From: JAUZQZ01 sp036985955
GTDB lineage: Bacteria > Pseudomonadota > Zetaproteobacteria > Mariprofundales > Mariprofundaceae
Assembly (NCBI GenBank): GCA_036985955.1
Contig: BTQQ01000118.1
Coordinates: 1 to 5,401, forward strand
Reading direction: 5' to 3'
DNA: 5,401 nt
The notes beneath the pieces are model-generated. The model was given only the letters and a program-made list of their open reading frames with translations. It had not been told where the DNA came from and ran no database searches. A program made the position numbers and the translations under genes. Shown in pieces: positions 1 through 5,401 of this stretch; position 1 is the first letter of the stretch, and every line of letters starts with the position of its first letter.

Positions 1-906
1 CGGCAGGCGGATGTGCGTCTTGCTGATTTGACTGCAAGACGATTAAAGCTGGAGCAACGGGTGGATATACTTAAACGCAGCATGATGCGTGAAGCCGCTG
101 CCGCCTACCGCTATGCAGGAAGGCCGCCGCTTTGGCTGGATGTGATGTTTGGCGCCAATGTAACCGATATTCCCCATCGCCAGTATATTTTATCCCGGCT
201 GATGACAGTGCAGGCGGAGCATCGCCGTGAATTTGCGCAAAGCGTGGCGGATCTGATGCAGACGGAACAGCAGGTTAAGCATCAGCGGATTGAACTGGAT
301 CGGCTGAGGCGGGGAAAAATGGCATTCCAGCAGCAACTGGCGGGACGCCAGAAGGCCAAGCGCATGTTGTGGAAAAAGATGCGCAAGGATTCGAGCCTGC
401 AAAAACAGCGTGATGCGGAACTGGCGCGGCAGGAAGCTGCACTGAAACAATTGCTGCAAGGCATTGGTTCGACACTGCTTTCCTCTGATACGGGTTTAAA
501 GTGGGTTCCAATGCGCAAACAGAAGGGACGTTTGCCGTGGCCGGTCAAGGGCAGGATCGTGGCCCATTTTCATTCCAGACCCGCACCGGGACGTCCCAGG
601 CTGGCTGGCATCCAACTTGCGCCACGCCACGGGCACGGGCAGGTTAAGGCTATTGCCGCCGGGCAGGTACGCTATGCGGACTGGTTTGGCGGCTACGGAT
701 TGATGTTGATTGTGGATCACGGGGATGGCCTCATCACCGTATATGCGCATAATGATGCGCTTTACAAGAATCTGGGCGACTGGGTCGAGGCAGGCGATAT
801 ACTTGCCGACGCGGGCAACACGGGCTGGGTGAAGGATGTTCGCCTGTATTTCGAGGTGCGTGATGAGGGTCGTCCGGTGAATCCTGTGCGCTGGTGCCGG
901 AAATAG
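1..906 (+). CDS. envC: EnvC-like murein hydrolase activator (degenerate M23/LytM protein), 5' end cut off by the window
   Basis: The frame is open from base 1, so the true start lies upstream; the GTG at 13 is only an internal codon. Residues below are numbered from that codon. Residues 1-150 are charged and heptad-rich, consistent with the long EnvC coiled coil, and include the family-like stretch AAAYRYAGRPPLWLDVMFG at 29-47. Residues 173-297 form a LytM/M23 domain (GYGLMLIVDHGDG, YAHN, LYFEVRDEGRPVNP). The zinc ligands of active M23 peptidases are missing: the HxxxD region reads AGIQLAP (198-204), and the late HxH is RLY (277-279). This is the pattern of EnvC, which does not cut peptidoglycan but activates the septal amidases AmiA and AmiB in the periplasm through FtsEX. 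The domain and the loss of ligands are seen directly; the activator role is inferred from the family. The next gene starts 19 nt downstream, which suggests one operon. Confidence 0.9.
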   Translation, partial: RQADVRLADLTARRLKLEQRVDILKRSMMREAAAAYRYAGRPPLWLDVMFGANVTDIPHRQYILSRLMTVQAEHRREFAQSVADLMQTEQQVKHQRIELDRLRRGKMAFQQQLAGRQKAKRMLWKKMRKDSSLQKQRDAELARQEAALKQLLQGIGSTLLSSDTGLKWVPMRKQKGRLPWPVKGRIVAHFHSRPAPGRPRLAGIQLAPRHGHGQVKAIAAGQVRYADWFGGYGLMLIVDHGDGLITVYAHNDALYKNLGDWVEAGDILADAGNTGWVKDVRLYFEVRDEGRPVNPVRWCRK

Positions 907-925
907 AAAATAATGGAGTCGATGG

Positions 926-2251
926 ATGAAGATGTTGCATAAAATGGTGTTGATTGCGGCTGCAGTGATAATCATTGCAGGCGGAGTAACGGCATGGAGT
1001 TCACTGGCAGAACAAGCCTCGGCTGCGACCAATTATCAGCAGTTGCAGAAGTTTTCACAGGTAATGGAAATGGTGCGCCGTTCTTATGTGGAAAAGGTAA
1101 AAGATGAAAAGCTTATCGATGGTGCTTTGTCTGGCATGCTGAGCAATCTGGACCCGCATTCCTCTTATATGAACAAAGACATGTACAAGCAAATGCAGGT
1201 GGATACCACCGGAAAATTCGGGGGCCTGGGTATCGAAATCTCTGCGACCGAAGGTGGCATCCGCATCGTGACGCCCATTGAGGACACGCCGGCCTGGCGT
1301 GCTGGTATCAAAGCCGGTGACATTATTATCAAGATTGATACTCAGCTGACACGGGACATGTCTTTACCCGAAGCAGTCAAGCTGATGCGTGGCAAGCCCG
1401 GAACATCCATTGTGCTTACGATCTTCCGGGAGGGAGAACATGGCCCCATGGAATTCAAGATCGTACGTGATGTCATCAAGGTCAAATCTGTCAAGGGTGA
1501 TTTGATGGCGCCTGAATATGCGTATCTGCGCATTACTCAGTTTCAGGAGCGTACGGCGAAACTATTGAAAGCCAAGGTTGCGGAACTGACGAAGCGGGCG
1601 GGTGGCCATCTGGATGGCGCCGTGCTTGATCTGCGCAACAATCCGGGTGGTTTGCTGAATCAGGCAGTATCGGTTTCCGACCTGCTCCTGGACAAGGGAG
1701 GTATTGTCAGCACCAAATCGAGAACGGGCCGTAACATGTCATTCACGGCTAAATCGGGAGATATACTGGAAGGCGTGCCCTTGGCTGTATTGATCAATAA
1801 TGGCTCAGCCTCAGCCTCGGAGATTGTGGCAGGAGCCCTGCAGGATAACCATCGCGCCGTTTTAATCGGCACGCAGAGTTTTGGGAAAGGTTCAGTGCAG
1901 TCTGTCGTAGCCTTGCCGGATGGCTCCGCCGTCAAGCTGACCACCGCATTGTATTACACTCCCAGCGGGCGTTCTATTCAGGCGACTGGAATCAAACCGG
2001 ATGTGGCCGTCAAGCAGGTTCGCATTGCTCCGGTTACAAAAGAAGACAAACGAACGTCCGTTTTTGAACGTGATCTGAAAGGCCACTTGATGAATGGAAA
2101 CAAAAAAAAGCGAGTCAGGAAGAAGCCTGAAGTCAAGCATGGAGAGATAAGCCAGGCTATGCAGAAACGACTGAATCAGGACAACGTATTGCAACGCGCA
2201 CTGGATATGCTTAAAGGTCTGCATGCACTGCATGTTGCTGTTCACGGCTGA
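926..2251 (+). CDS. ctpA: CtpA-type carboxy-terminal processing protease (S41 family, PDZ domain)
   Basis: This 441-residue protein is of normal length for the family. Residues 7-24 are a hydrophobic export segment, with a possible signal peptidase site after ASA (31-33), so the enzyme should act in the periplasm. The S41 N-terminal region contains the typical LSNLDPHSSYM (72-82). A PDZ domain spans about 98-182, beginning at GGLGIEI, and binds substrate C-termini. The protease core holds DLRNNPGGLL (235-244), GSASASEI (293-300) and FGKGSVQ (319-325). By alignment in mind to E. coli Prc, the catalytic pair is S296 and K321, with Q325 also conserved. All are present, so it should be active. 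The C-terminal tail has a lysine/arginine-rich linker at 393-400. The ATG at 926 is supported by GGAG at 915-918, 7 nt upstream; another ATG at 922 is out of frame. In Pseudomonas a CtpA degrades peptidoglycan hydrolases, which fits the EnvC-like neighbour, but the substrates here are unknown. Confidence 0.95.
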   Translation: MKMLHKMVLIAAAVIIIAGGVTAWSSLAEQASAATNYQQLQKFSQVMEMVRRSYVEKVKDEKLIDGALSGMLSNLDPHSSYMNKDMYKQMQVDTTGKFGGLGIEISATEGGIRIVTPIEDTPAWRAGIKAGDIIIKIDTQLTRDMSLPEAVKLMRGKPGTSIVLTIFREGEHGPMEFKIVRDVIKVKSVKGDLMAPEYAYLRITQFQERTAKLLKAKVAELTKRAGGHLDGAVLDLRNNPGGLLNQAVSVSDLLLDKGGIVSTKSRTGRNMSFTAKSGDILEGVPLAVLINNGSASASEIVAGALQDNHRAVLIGTQSFGKGSVQSVVALPDGSAVKLTTALYYTPSGRSIQATGIKPDVAVKQVRIAPVTKEDKRTSVFERDLKGHLMNGNKKKRVRKKPEVKHGEISQAMQKRLNQDNVLQRALDMLKGLHALHVAVHG

Positions 2252-2266
2252 CCGGTGCCGTTCAAC

Positions 2267-2271
2267 AGGGG
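2267..2271 (+). promoter_or_regulatory. Weak ribosome binding site candidate for yibQ
   Basis: AGGGG lies 13 nt before the ATG at 2285, longer than the usual 5-9 nt. Nothing better is visible in the 33-nt gap after ctpA. The start is fixed mainly by the in-frame stop at 2279 and by the export segment, so translation may be weak or partly coupled to ctpA. Confidence 0.4.
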
Positions 2272-2284
2272 TTTCTACTGACGC

Positions 2285-3256
2285 ATGGCCCGGAAAAGGC
2301 GCCCATCCTGGTTATATGCCACACTGACCGTATTTCTGGCGGTTTTGGGGCTGACGCTTTGGCTGGGCGCGGAACACAACCAGCGGACGCAGGGTTCCGT
2401 GGCATCCCTGCCGGAATCCCCACCGGTTATTTACGAGGATACACAACGTCTTTCCGCGCTTAAGGTACTCGATGAGGCACAGAAACACGAACAGCGGATA
2501 GGTTCATCCCATCAGGGCATAGCGCTGATTCTGGATGATGTGGGTTATGATCTGGAGGCGCTCAAGCGGGTTCTGAAGCTGCCTTATCCTGTGGCGATTT
2601 CTGTGATACCCAATGCTCCTCATGCCATTCGTGCCGCGGAGATGGCGCATGCTGCAGGGCGTATCGTCATGTTGCATTTGCCGATGGAACCGTCCAATCC
2701 CACATACAGTCTCCAAATGGATGATGCCTTCTTGCGGGTCGGGATGGAGCGGGATGATGTACGGCGGATTATGCTGGCTGATCTGGTGCGGATTCCCTAT
2801 GTCGCCGGGGTGAATAACCATATGGGATCGCGTTTGACAACGCTGGAAGCACCCATGCGCTGGGTGATGAATATTTGTCGTGAACGAGGTCTGTTTTTTG
2901 TGGATTCGCGCACCAGCAAGGATTCTGTGGCCGCGAAACTGGCCAGAGAAGCCGGACTGACCTGGGGCGAGCGGCGTGTGTTTCTGGATGACAGTCTGAG
3001 GGCGGAAGATATGGCGGCATCATGGCGGCTGGCCAAACGCAAGATGTCCCATCATATTCCCGTGATTGTGATTGCCCATCCACATGAAGCCACGCTCAAC
3101 TTTCTTGAAACACATGTAGAGACAAATGATGTGCACTCTATTCTCCCATTGAAGCGGTTGCTGTTTGCCGGGCATACTGCTCATGTTGCCGAAAATAGAG
3201 CCCTGAATATGCGCCAATCTGTGGGGAGCATTCATGCCGAAAACAACGCCAACTGA
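2285..3256 (+). CDS. yibQ: YibQ-type divergent polysaccharide deacetylase family protein
   Basis: This 323-residue protein starts with a basic stretch and a hydrophobic segment (about 9-28, WLYATLTVFLAVLGLTLWLG), which suggests an exported or inner-membrane-anchored protein facing the periplasm. From about residue 77 it carries the marks of the divergent polysaccharide deacetylase family (PF04748): ALILDDVGYD (80-89), VMLHLPMEP (128-136), GVNNHMGSRLT (175-185), FFVDSRTS (204-211), VFLDD (232-236) and VIAHPH (262-267). The paired D84/D85, H131 and H179 are candidate metal or catalytic residues by comparison with NodB-fold deacetylases. The substrate is not established for this family; peptidoglycan or another envelope glycan is an inference. 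The ATG at 2285 is the second codon after an in-frame TGA at 2279, and it keeps the whole export segment. In E. coli yibQ also follows envC, so the context agrees. The last 23 nt overlap the next gene. Confidence 0.9.
   Translation: MARKRRPSWLYATLTVFLAVLGLTLWLGAEHNQRTQGSVASLPESPPVIYEDTQRLSALKVLDEAQKHEQRIGSSHQGIALILDDVGYDLEALKRVLKLPYPVAISVIPNAPHAIRAAEMAHAAGRIVMLHLPMEPSNPTYSLQMDDAFLRVGMERDDVRRIMLADLVRIPYVAGVNNHMGSRLTTLEAPMRWVMNICRERGLFFVDSRTSKDSVAAKLAREAGLTWGERRVFLDDSLRAEDMAASWRLAKRKMSHHIPVIVIAHPHEATLNFLETHVETNDVHSILPLKRLLFAGHTAHVAENRALNMRQSVGSIHAENNAN
3223..3228 (+). promoter_or_regulatory. Ribosome binding site of the DUF484-GGDEF gene, inside the end of yibQ
   Basis: GGGGAG stands 5 nt before the ATG at 3234 and lies within the yibQ coding sequence. 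It supports the choice of that ATG although it makes the two genes overlap by 23 nt. The arrangement suggests translational coupling. Confidence 0.7.
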
Positions 3257-4337
3257 ATCCACTTCCGTCATCAAGGGTCATGCGCCTCGCAGGATTCAGC
3301 AATTGGCTGATGAAAATCGCCAATTACGCCAATATGTTGCCGAAGTCATGGCCCGTCTGCGCGAAAATGAACATTTATTCTCCCGTCTGTTTGAGCTTGA
3401 GGCAGCAGTATTGGCTGCATCTGATCCGGAAGACCTGTGTTTTGCCTTGTTACGTGGGTTACGCAGTAGTTTTGAGTTGGACATGGTGCGCTTCTGGTTT
3501 GATCGATCCAGCTTTATGGGCGGAAGGAAAATGGAGGGGATATCCGAACGCGATCTGATCTGGGTTGAAAAAGAGGAGATCGCAAACATGGGACTCAACC
3601 GACAACATGTGTGGTTGATGCGGTTGACCCCGGAAAAGGGCTTTGACTGGCTGGAAGAACGCGATCATCACCTCGGATCCATCGCATTATTGGTGCTGGG
3701 CGATCAGTTCCGGCCATTCGGCGTACTCGGTGTGGGTTCCGTGGATGCGGGTCGTTTTGAACCCGGCCAGAGCGTGGATTTCCTGCAACATCTGGCACAG
3801 GTTGTGGGCTTGAGTCTTGAAAACGCAGTGTCGCGCGAGCGCCTGGCACGTTTGGCTATCACCGATTCACTAACAGGCAGCCATAACCGCCGTTTTCTTC
3901 AGCCTCATAGTCACCAACCGTTGTCAAGATGGTTTGGAAAAGGCATTGACGTGACTTGCCTGTATGTCGATGTGGATGCATTCAAAGCCATCAATGACCG
4001 CCATGGGCATGAAGCTGGCGATGATGTGTTGAGTGGAATCTCGGAAGCAATACGTGGAATTGTTCGTGTACAGGACCCGCTGATTCGCATGGGAGGCGAT
4101 GAATTCGCTCTGTTACTTCCGGGATGCTCGCCTGAAAAGGCGGGAGGTATTGCCGATAAAGTCATTAAGGCATGTGGCCGGATCAAATCGGGCGCAGATA
4201 ACGTAAGTATCAGTATAGGCTTGGCCCGTTCGCCCGCGGAAAAAGATTTACGGGTGAAGGAACTGATCTCAATAGCGGATCAGGCCATGTATGTCGCCAA
4301 GGCTCTCGGTGGCGGGCGCCTTGAGGTGGCTGAGTGA
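3234..4337 (+). CDS. DUF484/GAF-like sensor fused to a GGDEF diguanylate cyclase
   Basis: This 367-residue protein has no signal peptide or membrane segment, so it is probably cytoplasmic. Residues 20-60 are a likely coiled coil (ADENRQLRQYVAEVMARL, then RENEHLFSRLFELE), followed by a GAF-like domain to about 200 that resembles DUF484 (FELDMVRFWF; GVLGVGSVDAGRFEPGQSVDF). The N-terminal segment usual in DUF484 proteins seems shortened. Residues 208-367 are a GGDEF domain that makes cyclic-di-GMP from two GTP. It shows DSLTGSHNRRF (211-221, with Ser216 where Leu is usual), the metal-site aspartate in YVDVDAFKAIND (D246), GHEAGD (258-263) and GGDEF (287-291). The inhibitory I-site RVQD (278-281) sits exactly five residues before GGDEF, as in PleD. 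The enzyme should therefore be active and inhibited by its product. The GAF-like ligand is unknown. Being next to xerC supports the DUF484 assignment; a generic GAF-GGDEF protein is the alternative. Confidence 0.88.
   Translation: MPKTTPTESTSVIKGHAPRRIQQLADENRQLRQYVAEVMARLRENEHLFSRLFELEAAVLAASDPEDLCFALLRGLRSSFELDMVRFWFDRSSFMGGRKMEGISERDLIWVEKEEIANMGLNRQHVWLMRLTPEKGFDWLEERDHHLGSIALLVLGDQFRPFGVLGVGSVDAGRFEPGQSVDFLQHLAQVVGLSLENAVSRERLARLAITDSLTGSHNRRFLQPHSHQPLSRWFGKGIDVTCLYVDVDAFKAINDRHGHEAGDDVLSGISEAIRGIVRVQDPLIRMGGDEFALLLPGCSPEKAGGIADKVIKACGRIKSGADNVSISIGLARSPAEKDLRVKELISIADQAMYVAKALGGGRLEVAE
4323..4328 (+). promoter_or_regulatory. Probable former xerC ribosome binding site, now stranded
   Basis: GAGGTG, a strong Shine-Dalgarno match, lies in the last codons of the GGDEF gene, with 9 nt between it and the end of that gene's stop codon. 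If the 165-bp insertion is removed, these 9 nt lead straight to the xerC ATG. In the present sequence it is 174 nt from that start and cannot serve it directly. This is inferred from reconstruction of the empty site. Confidence 0.45.
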
Positions 4338-4347
4338 GCCTCTTGCA
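4336..4347 (+). repeat. Left terminal inverted repeat of the palindromic element
   Basis: GAGCCTCTTGCA pairs perfectly with 4485-4496; including T4335 and A4497 the match is 13 bp. It overlaps the last two bases of the TGA stop codon of the GGDEF gene (4335-4337), so the insertion left the encoded protein intact. Confidence 0.9.
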
Positions 4348-4453
4348 TAACTCATATGCGGCGATTGGGTTCCCCACTTCGGTCCATTTTCAGGTTGGAA
4401 TTTCTGTCCATGGAACCACCATGCGCATCATTCCAGCCCGAAAATGACCTCAA

Positions 4454-4468
4454 AGTGGGATTCCCACT
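4454..4468. repeat. Small palindrome inside the right arm (AGTGGG-ATT-CCCACT)
   Basis: A 6-bp perfect stem with a 3-nt loop. The left arm has the corresponding TGGG-TTC-CCCA at 4366-4376 in the mirrored position. The element can therefore fold either as one long hairpin or with a side hairpin in each arm. No T-run follows, so it is not an intrinsic terminator. Confidence 0.75.
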
Positions 4469-4484
4469 CATCCACCTAGAATTT

Positions 4485-4496
4485 TGCAAGAGGCTC
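4485..4496 (-). repeat. Right terminal inverted repeat of the palindromic element
   Basis: TGCAAGAGGCTC is the exact reverse complement of 4336-4347. It ends 6 nt before the xerC ATG and contains the purine-rich AAGAGG that now looks like the xerC ribosome binding site. Confidence 0.9.
4488..4493 (+). promoter_or_regulatory. Present ribosome binding site of xerC, supplied by the element's right end
   Basis: AAGAGG lies 9 nt before the ATG at 4503 and entirely within the right terminal repeat. It is the only Shine-Dalgarno-like sequence close to that start. In an RNA copy the left repeat could pair with it and hide it. Confidence 0.55.
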
Positions 4497-4502
4497 AAGT
4501 GA

Positions 4503-5384
4503 ATGCAGCTTTCCGAAGCAATTTCTGAATACCTGAGGCAACTGAGGGATATACGGCTTGCCTCGCGCCATACCGTGCTGGCCTACCAGCGTGATTTAGA
4601 GCGCTTTCTGGTGCATTGCGGGGATGTTCCGCTTTCCGCCATTCACCGCAGGCAGGTGCAGGATTGGCTGGTGGCCGCGCACGCATCCGGGTTGGCTCCG
4701 GCCAGTCTGGCGCGGCGGTTGTCCGCACTGCGCAGTTTTCTGAATACGGCAGTCCGGATGAACTGGTGCGCGGAGAATGCGGCGGATGGTATTGCATCAC
4801 CGAAACAGGCAAAGCGTCTTCCGCGCACGCTTCCCCCGGAGCAGACAACGTTGCTTCTGCAACCCACGCATGCCGAAAGTGAAAGCAGGGATTTGGCGCT
4901 GCTTGCTGTGATGTATGGGTGTGGTTTGCGTGTGTCCGAGGTTGCAGGGATGAATCTGGCAGATATCGATATGGGTGAGGCGGAAATGCGCGTGCGCGGC
5001 AAGGGAGGAAAGGAACGGGTTACACCCATTCCGGATGGCGCGCGCACGTTACTGTCGGATTATCTTGATCAACGCATGGGGCATGCGGATATCAACCAGC
5101 AAGCCCTCTTTCTGAACCGTTCGGGAGACAGGCTTTCAGTCCGCGGGATTCAACGCATGCTTAAAAAGCGTGCTTTGGCTACGGGTGCGGATGTATCGGT
5201 CACACCGCATCGTCTGCGTCATTCCTTCGCCACGGATTTGTTGGTCGGGGGCGTGGATTTGCGCGCCATTCAGGAATTGCTTGGCCATGCATCACTCTCG
5301 ACGACCGAGCGCTATACACATCTGGATATCAACAAGCTGACCGGCATTTATGATAAGGCACATCCGAGAGCCAGAAAGCACTAG
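4503..5384 (+). CDS. xerC: XerC-type tyrosine recombinase (chromosome dimer resolution)
   Basis: This 293-residue protein is the normal size for XerC/XerD. Residues 1-90 form the SAM-like N-terminal DNA-binding domain (LRQLRDIRLASRHTVLAYQRDL, here split for length: LRQLRDIR at 11-18, SRHTVLAYQRDL at 21-32). The catalytic domain follows from about 108. All six catalytic residues are seen: R143 in GLRVSEV, K167 in RGKGGKER, H236 and R239 in PHRLRHSFAT, H262 in LLGHAS, and the nucleophile Y271 in ERYTHL. With XerD and FtsK, XerC acts at dif near the terminus to resolve chromosome dimers at division. XerC is preferred over XerD because a DUF484 gene lies upstream, as in gammaproteobacteria; sequence alone does not exclude XerD. 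The ATG at 4503 is preceded directly by an in-frame TGA (4500-4502), so no earlier start is possible. The last 17 nt of the window after the stop show nothing recognisable. Confidence 0.9.
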   Translation: MQLSEAISEYLRQLRDIRLASRHTVLAYQRDLERFLVHCGDVPLSAIHRRQVQDWLVAAHASGLAPASLARRLSALRSFLNTAVRMNWCAENAADGIASPKQAKRLPRTLPPEQTTLLLQPTHAESESRDLALLAVMYGCGLRVSEVAGMNLADIDMGEAEMRVRGKGGKERVTPIPDGARTLLSDYLDQRMGHADINQQALFLNRSGDRLSVRGIQRMLKKRALATGADVSVTPHRLRHSFATDLLVGGVDLRAIQELLGHASLSTTERYTHLDINKLTGIYDKAHPRARKH

Positions 5385-5401
5385 GGATACTCTGAGAAAC
5401 T

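Larger units (their letters stand above)
4336..4496. mobile_element. MITE-like palindromic insertion element, about 161 bp, between the GGDEF gene and xerC
   Basis: This is the only sizeable non-coding stretch in the window. It begins GAGCCTCTTGCA and ends with the exact reverse complement TGCAAGAGGCTC. The arms keep pairing inward around a centre near 4416: TGGG 4366-4369 with 4463-4466, CCCACTT 4373-4379 with 4453-4459, ATTTTC 4386-4391 with 4440-4445, TTGGAAT-type pairing of 4396-4401 with 4430-4435, and CATGG 4409-4413 with CCATG 4419-4423. Only one single-base shift is needed between arms. It contains no credible ORF, so any transposition would depend on a transposase encoded elsewhere. 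Flanks are GAGT (4332-4335) and AAGT (4497-4500), a 4-bp target duplication with one mismatch; alternatively AGT or AGTGA is read as the repeat with the end shifted by 1-2 bp. The family is not identified. A large regulatory hairpin that never moved is the alternative. Confidence 0.72.

Noticed and set aside
13..15. GTG as the start codon of the EnvC-like gene
   Set aside because: The frame stays open to base 1 and the protein would lack the signal peptide and part of the coiled coil, so this is an internal codon of a truncated gene.
496..1032. Reverse-strand open frame of 178 codons across the end of the EnvC-like gene and start of ctpA
   Set aside because: It lies opposite two well-supported genes, has no recognisable motif, and its composition fits an antisense shadow.
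2252..2284. Terminator or small gene between ctpA and yibQ
   Set aside because: The 33-nt gap shows no stable hairpin with T-run and no reading frame of interest.
4338..4380. A dif-like site for XerC/XerD near the xerC gene
   Set aside because: TTGCATAACTCATATGCGG looks faintly similar to half-sites, but the two 11-bp arms and the 6-bp centre of a dif site cannot be matched.
4477..4482. Promoter for xerC with TAGAAT as the -10 box
   Set aside because: No acceptable -35 box lies at 16-18 nt upstream (4454-4459 reads AGTGGG), so it is not listed as a feature.
4454..4500. Rho-independent terminator before xerC
   Set aside because: The hairpins are not followed by a T-run; AATTTTGCAAG is too short and belongs to the terminal repeat.
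4616..4882. Plus-strand open frame of 88 codons inside xerC
   Set aside because: It is fully inside the recombinase gene in another frame and shows no family features.
1..5401. CRISPR array, tRNA or rRNA
   Set aside because: No regularly spaced direct repeats and no tRNA- or rRNA-like sequence were seen; almost all bases are taken up by the five coding regions.

Overview
The window is a plus-strand gene cluster for cell envelope and division functions. The proteins resemble proteobacterial families, and the gene content points to a gamma- or zeta-proteobacterium-like organism with moderate GC content. I cannot name the species. Five genes fill nearly the whole window: a 5'-truncated EnvC-like murein hydrolase activator (1-906), a CtpA-type S41 carboxy-terminal protease (926-2251), a YibQ-type divergent polysaccharide deacetylase (2285-3256), a DUF484/GAF-like sensor fused to a GGDEF diguanylate cyclase (3234-4337), and a XerC-type tyrosine recombinase (4503-5384).

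The first three genes match the envC-ctpA-yibQ arrangement found downstream of gpmI in pseudomonads and related bacteria. The last two match the DUF484-xerC pair that in gammaproteobacteria usually sits elsewhere, next to dapF. Here the two blocks run together: gaps are 19 and 33 nt and one junction overlaps by 23 nt, so a single transcription unit is likely. No convincing promoter or intrinsic terminator is visible. The transcript probably begins upstream of the window.

The genes share a theme. EnvC-like proteins switch on septal amidases, CtpA-type proteases trim or destroy envelope proteins including murein hydrolases, YibQ is a periplasmic deacetylase-fold protein, and XerC resolves chromosome dimers at division. 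The DUF484-GGDEF protein adds a possible cyclic-di-GMP output, with an intact active site and an intact inhibitory I-site.

The most unusual feature is a non-coding insert of about 161 bp at 4336-4496, lying exactly between the stop codon of the GGDEF gene and the start codon of xerC. It has 12-13 bp perfect terminal inverted repeats, is an imperfect palindrome over almost its full length, and is flanked by short direct-repeat-like sequence. It looks like a MITE (a small non-autonomous transposable element). Removing 165 bp restores a tight TGA-ATG junction with a good ribosome binding site. The right terminal repeat now supplies a substitute ribosome binding site at the same distance from xerC.
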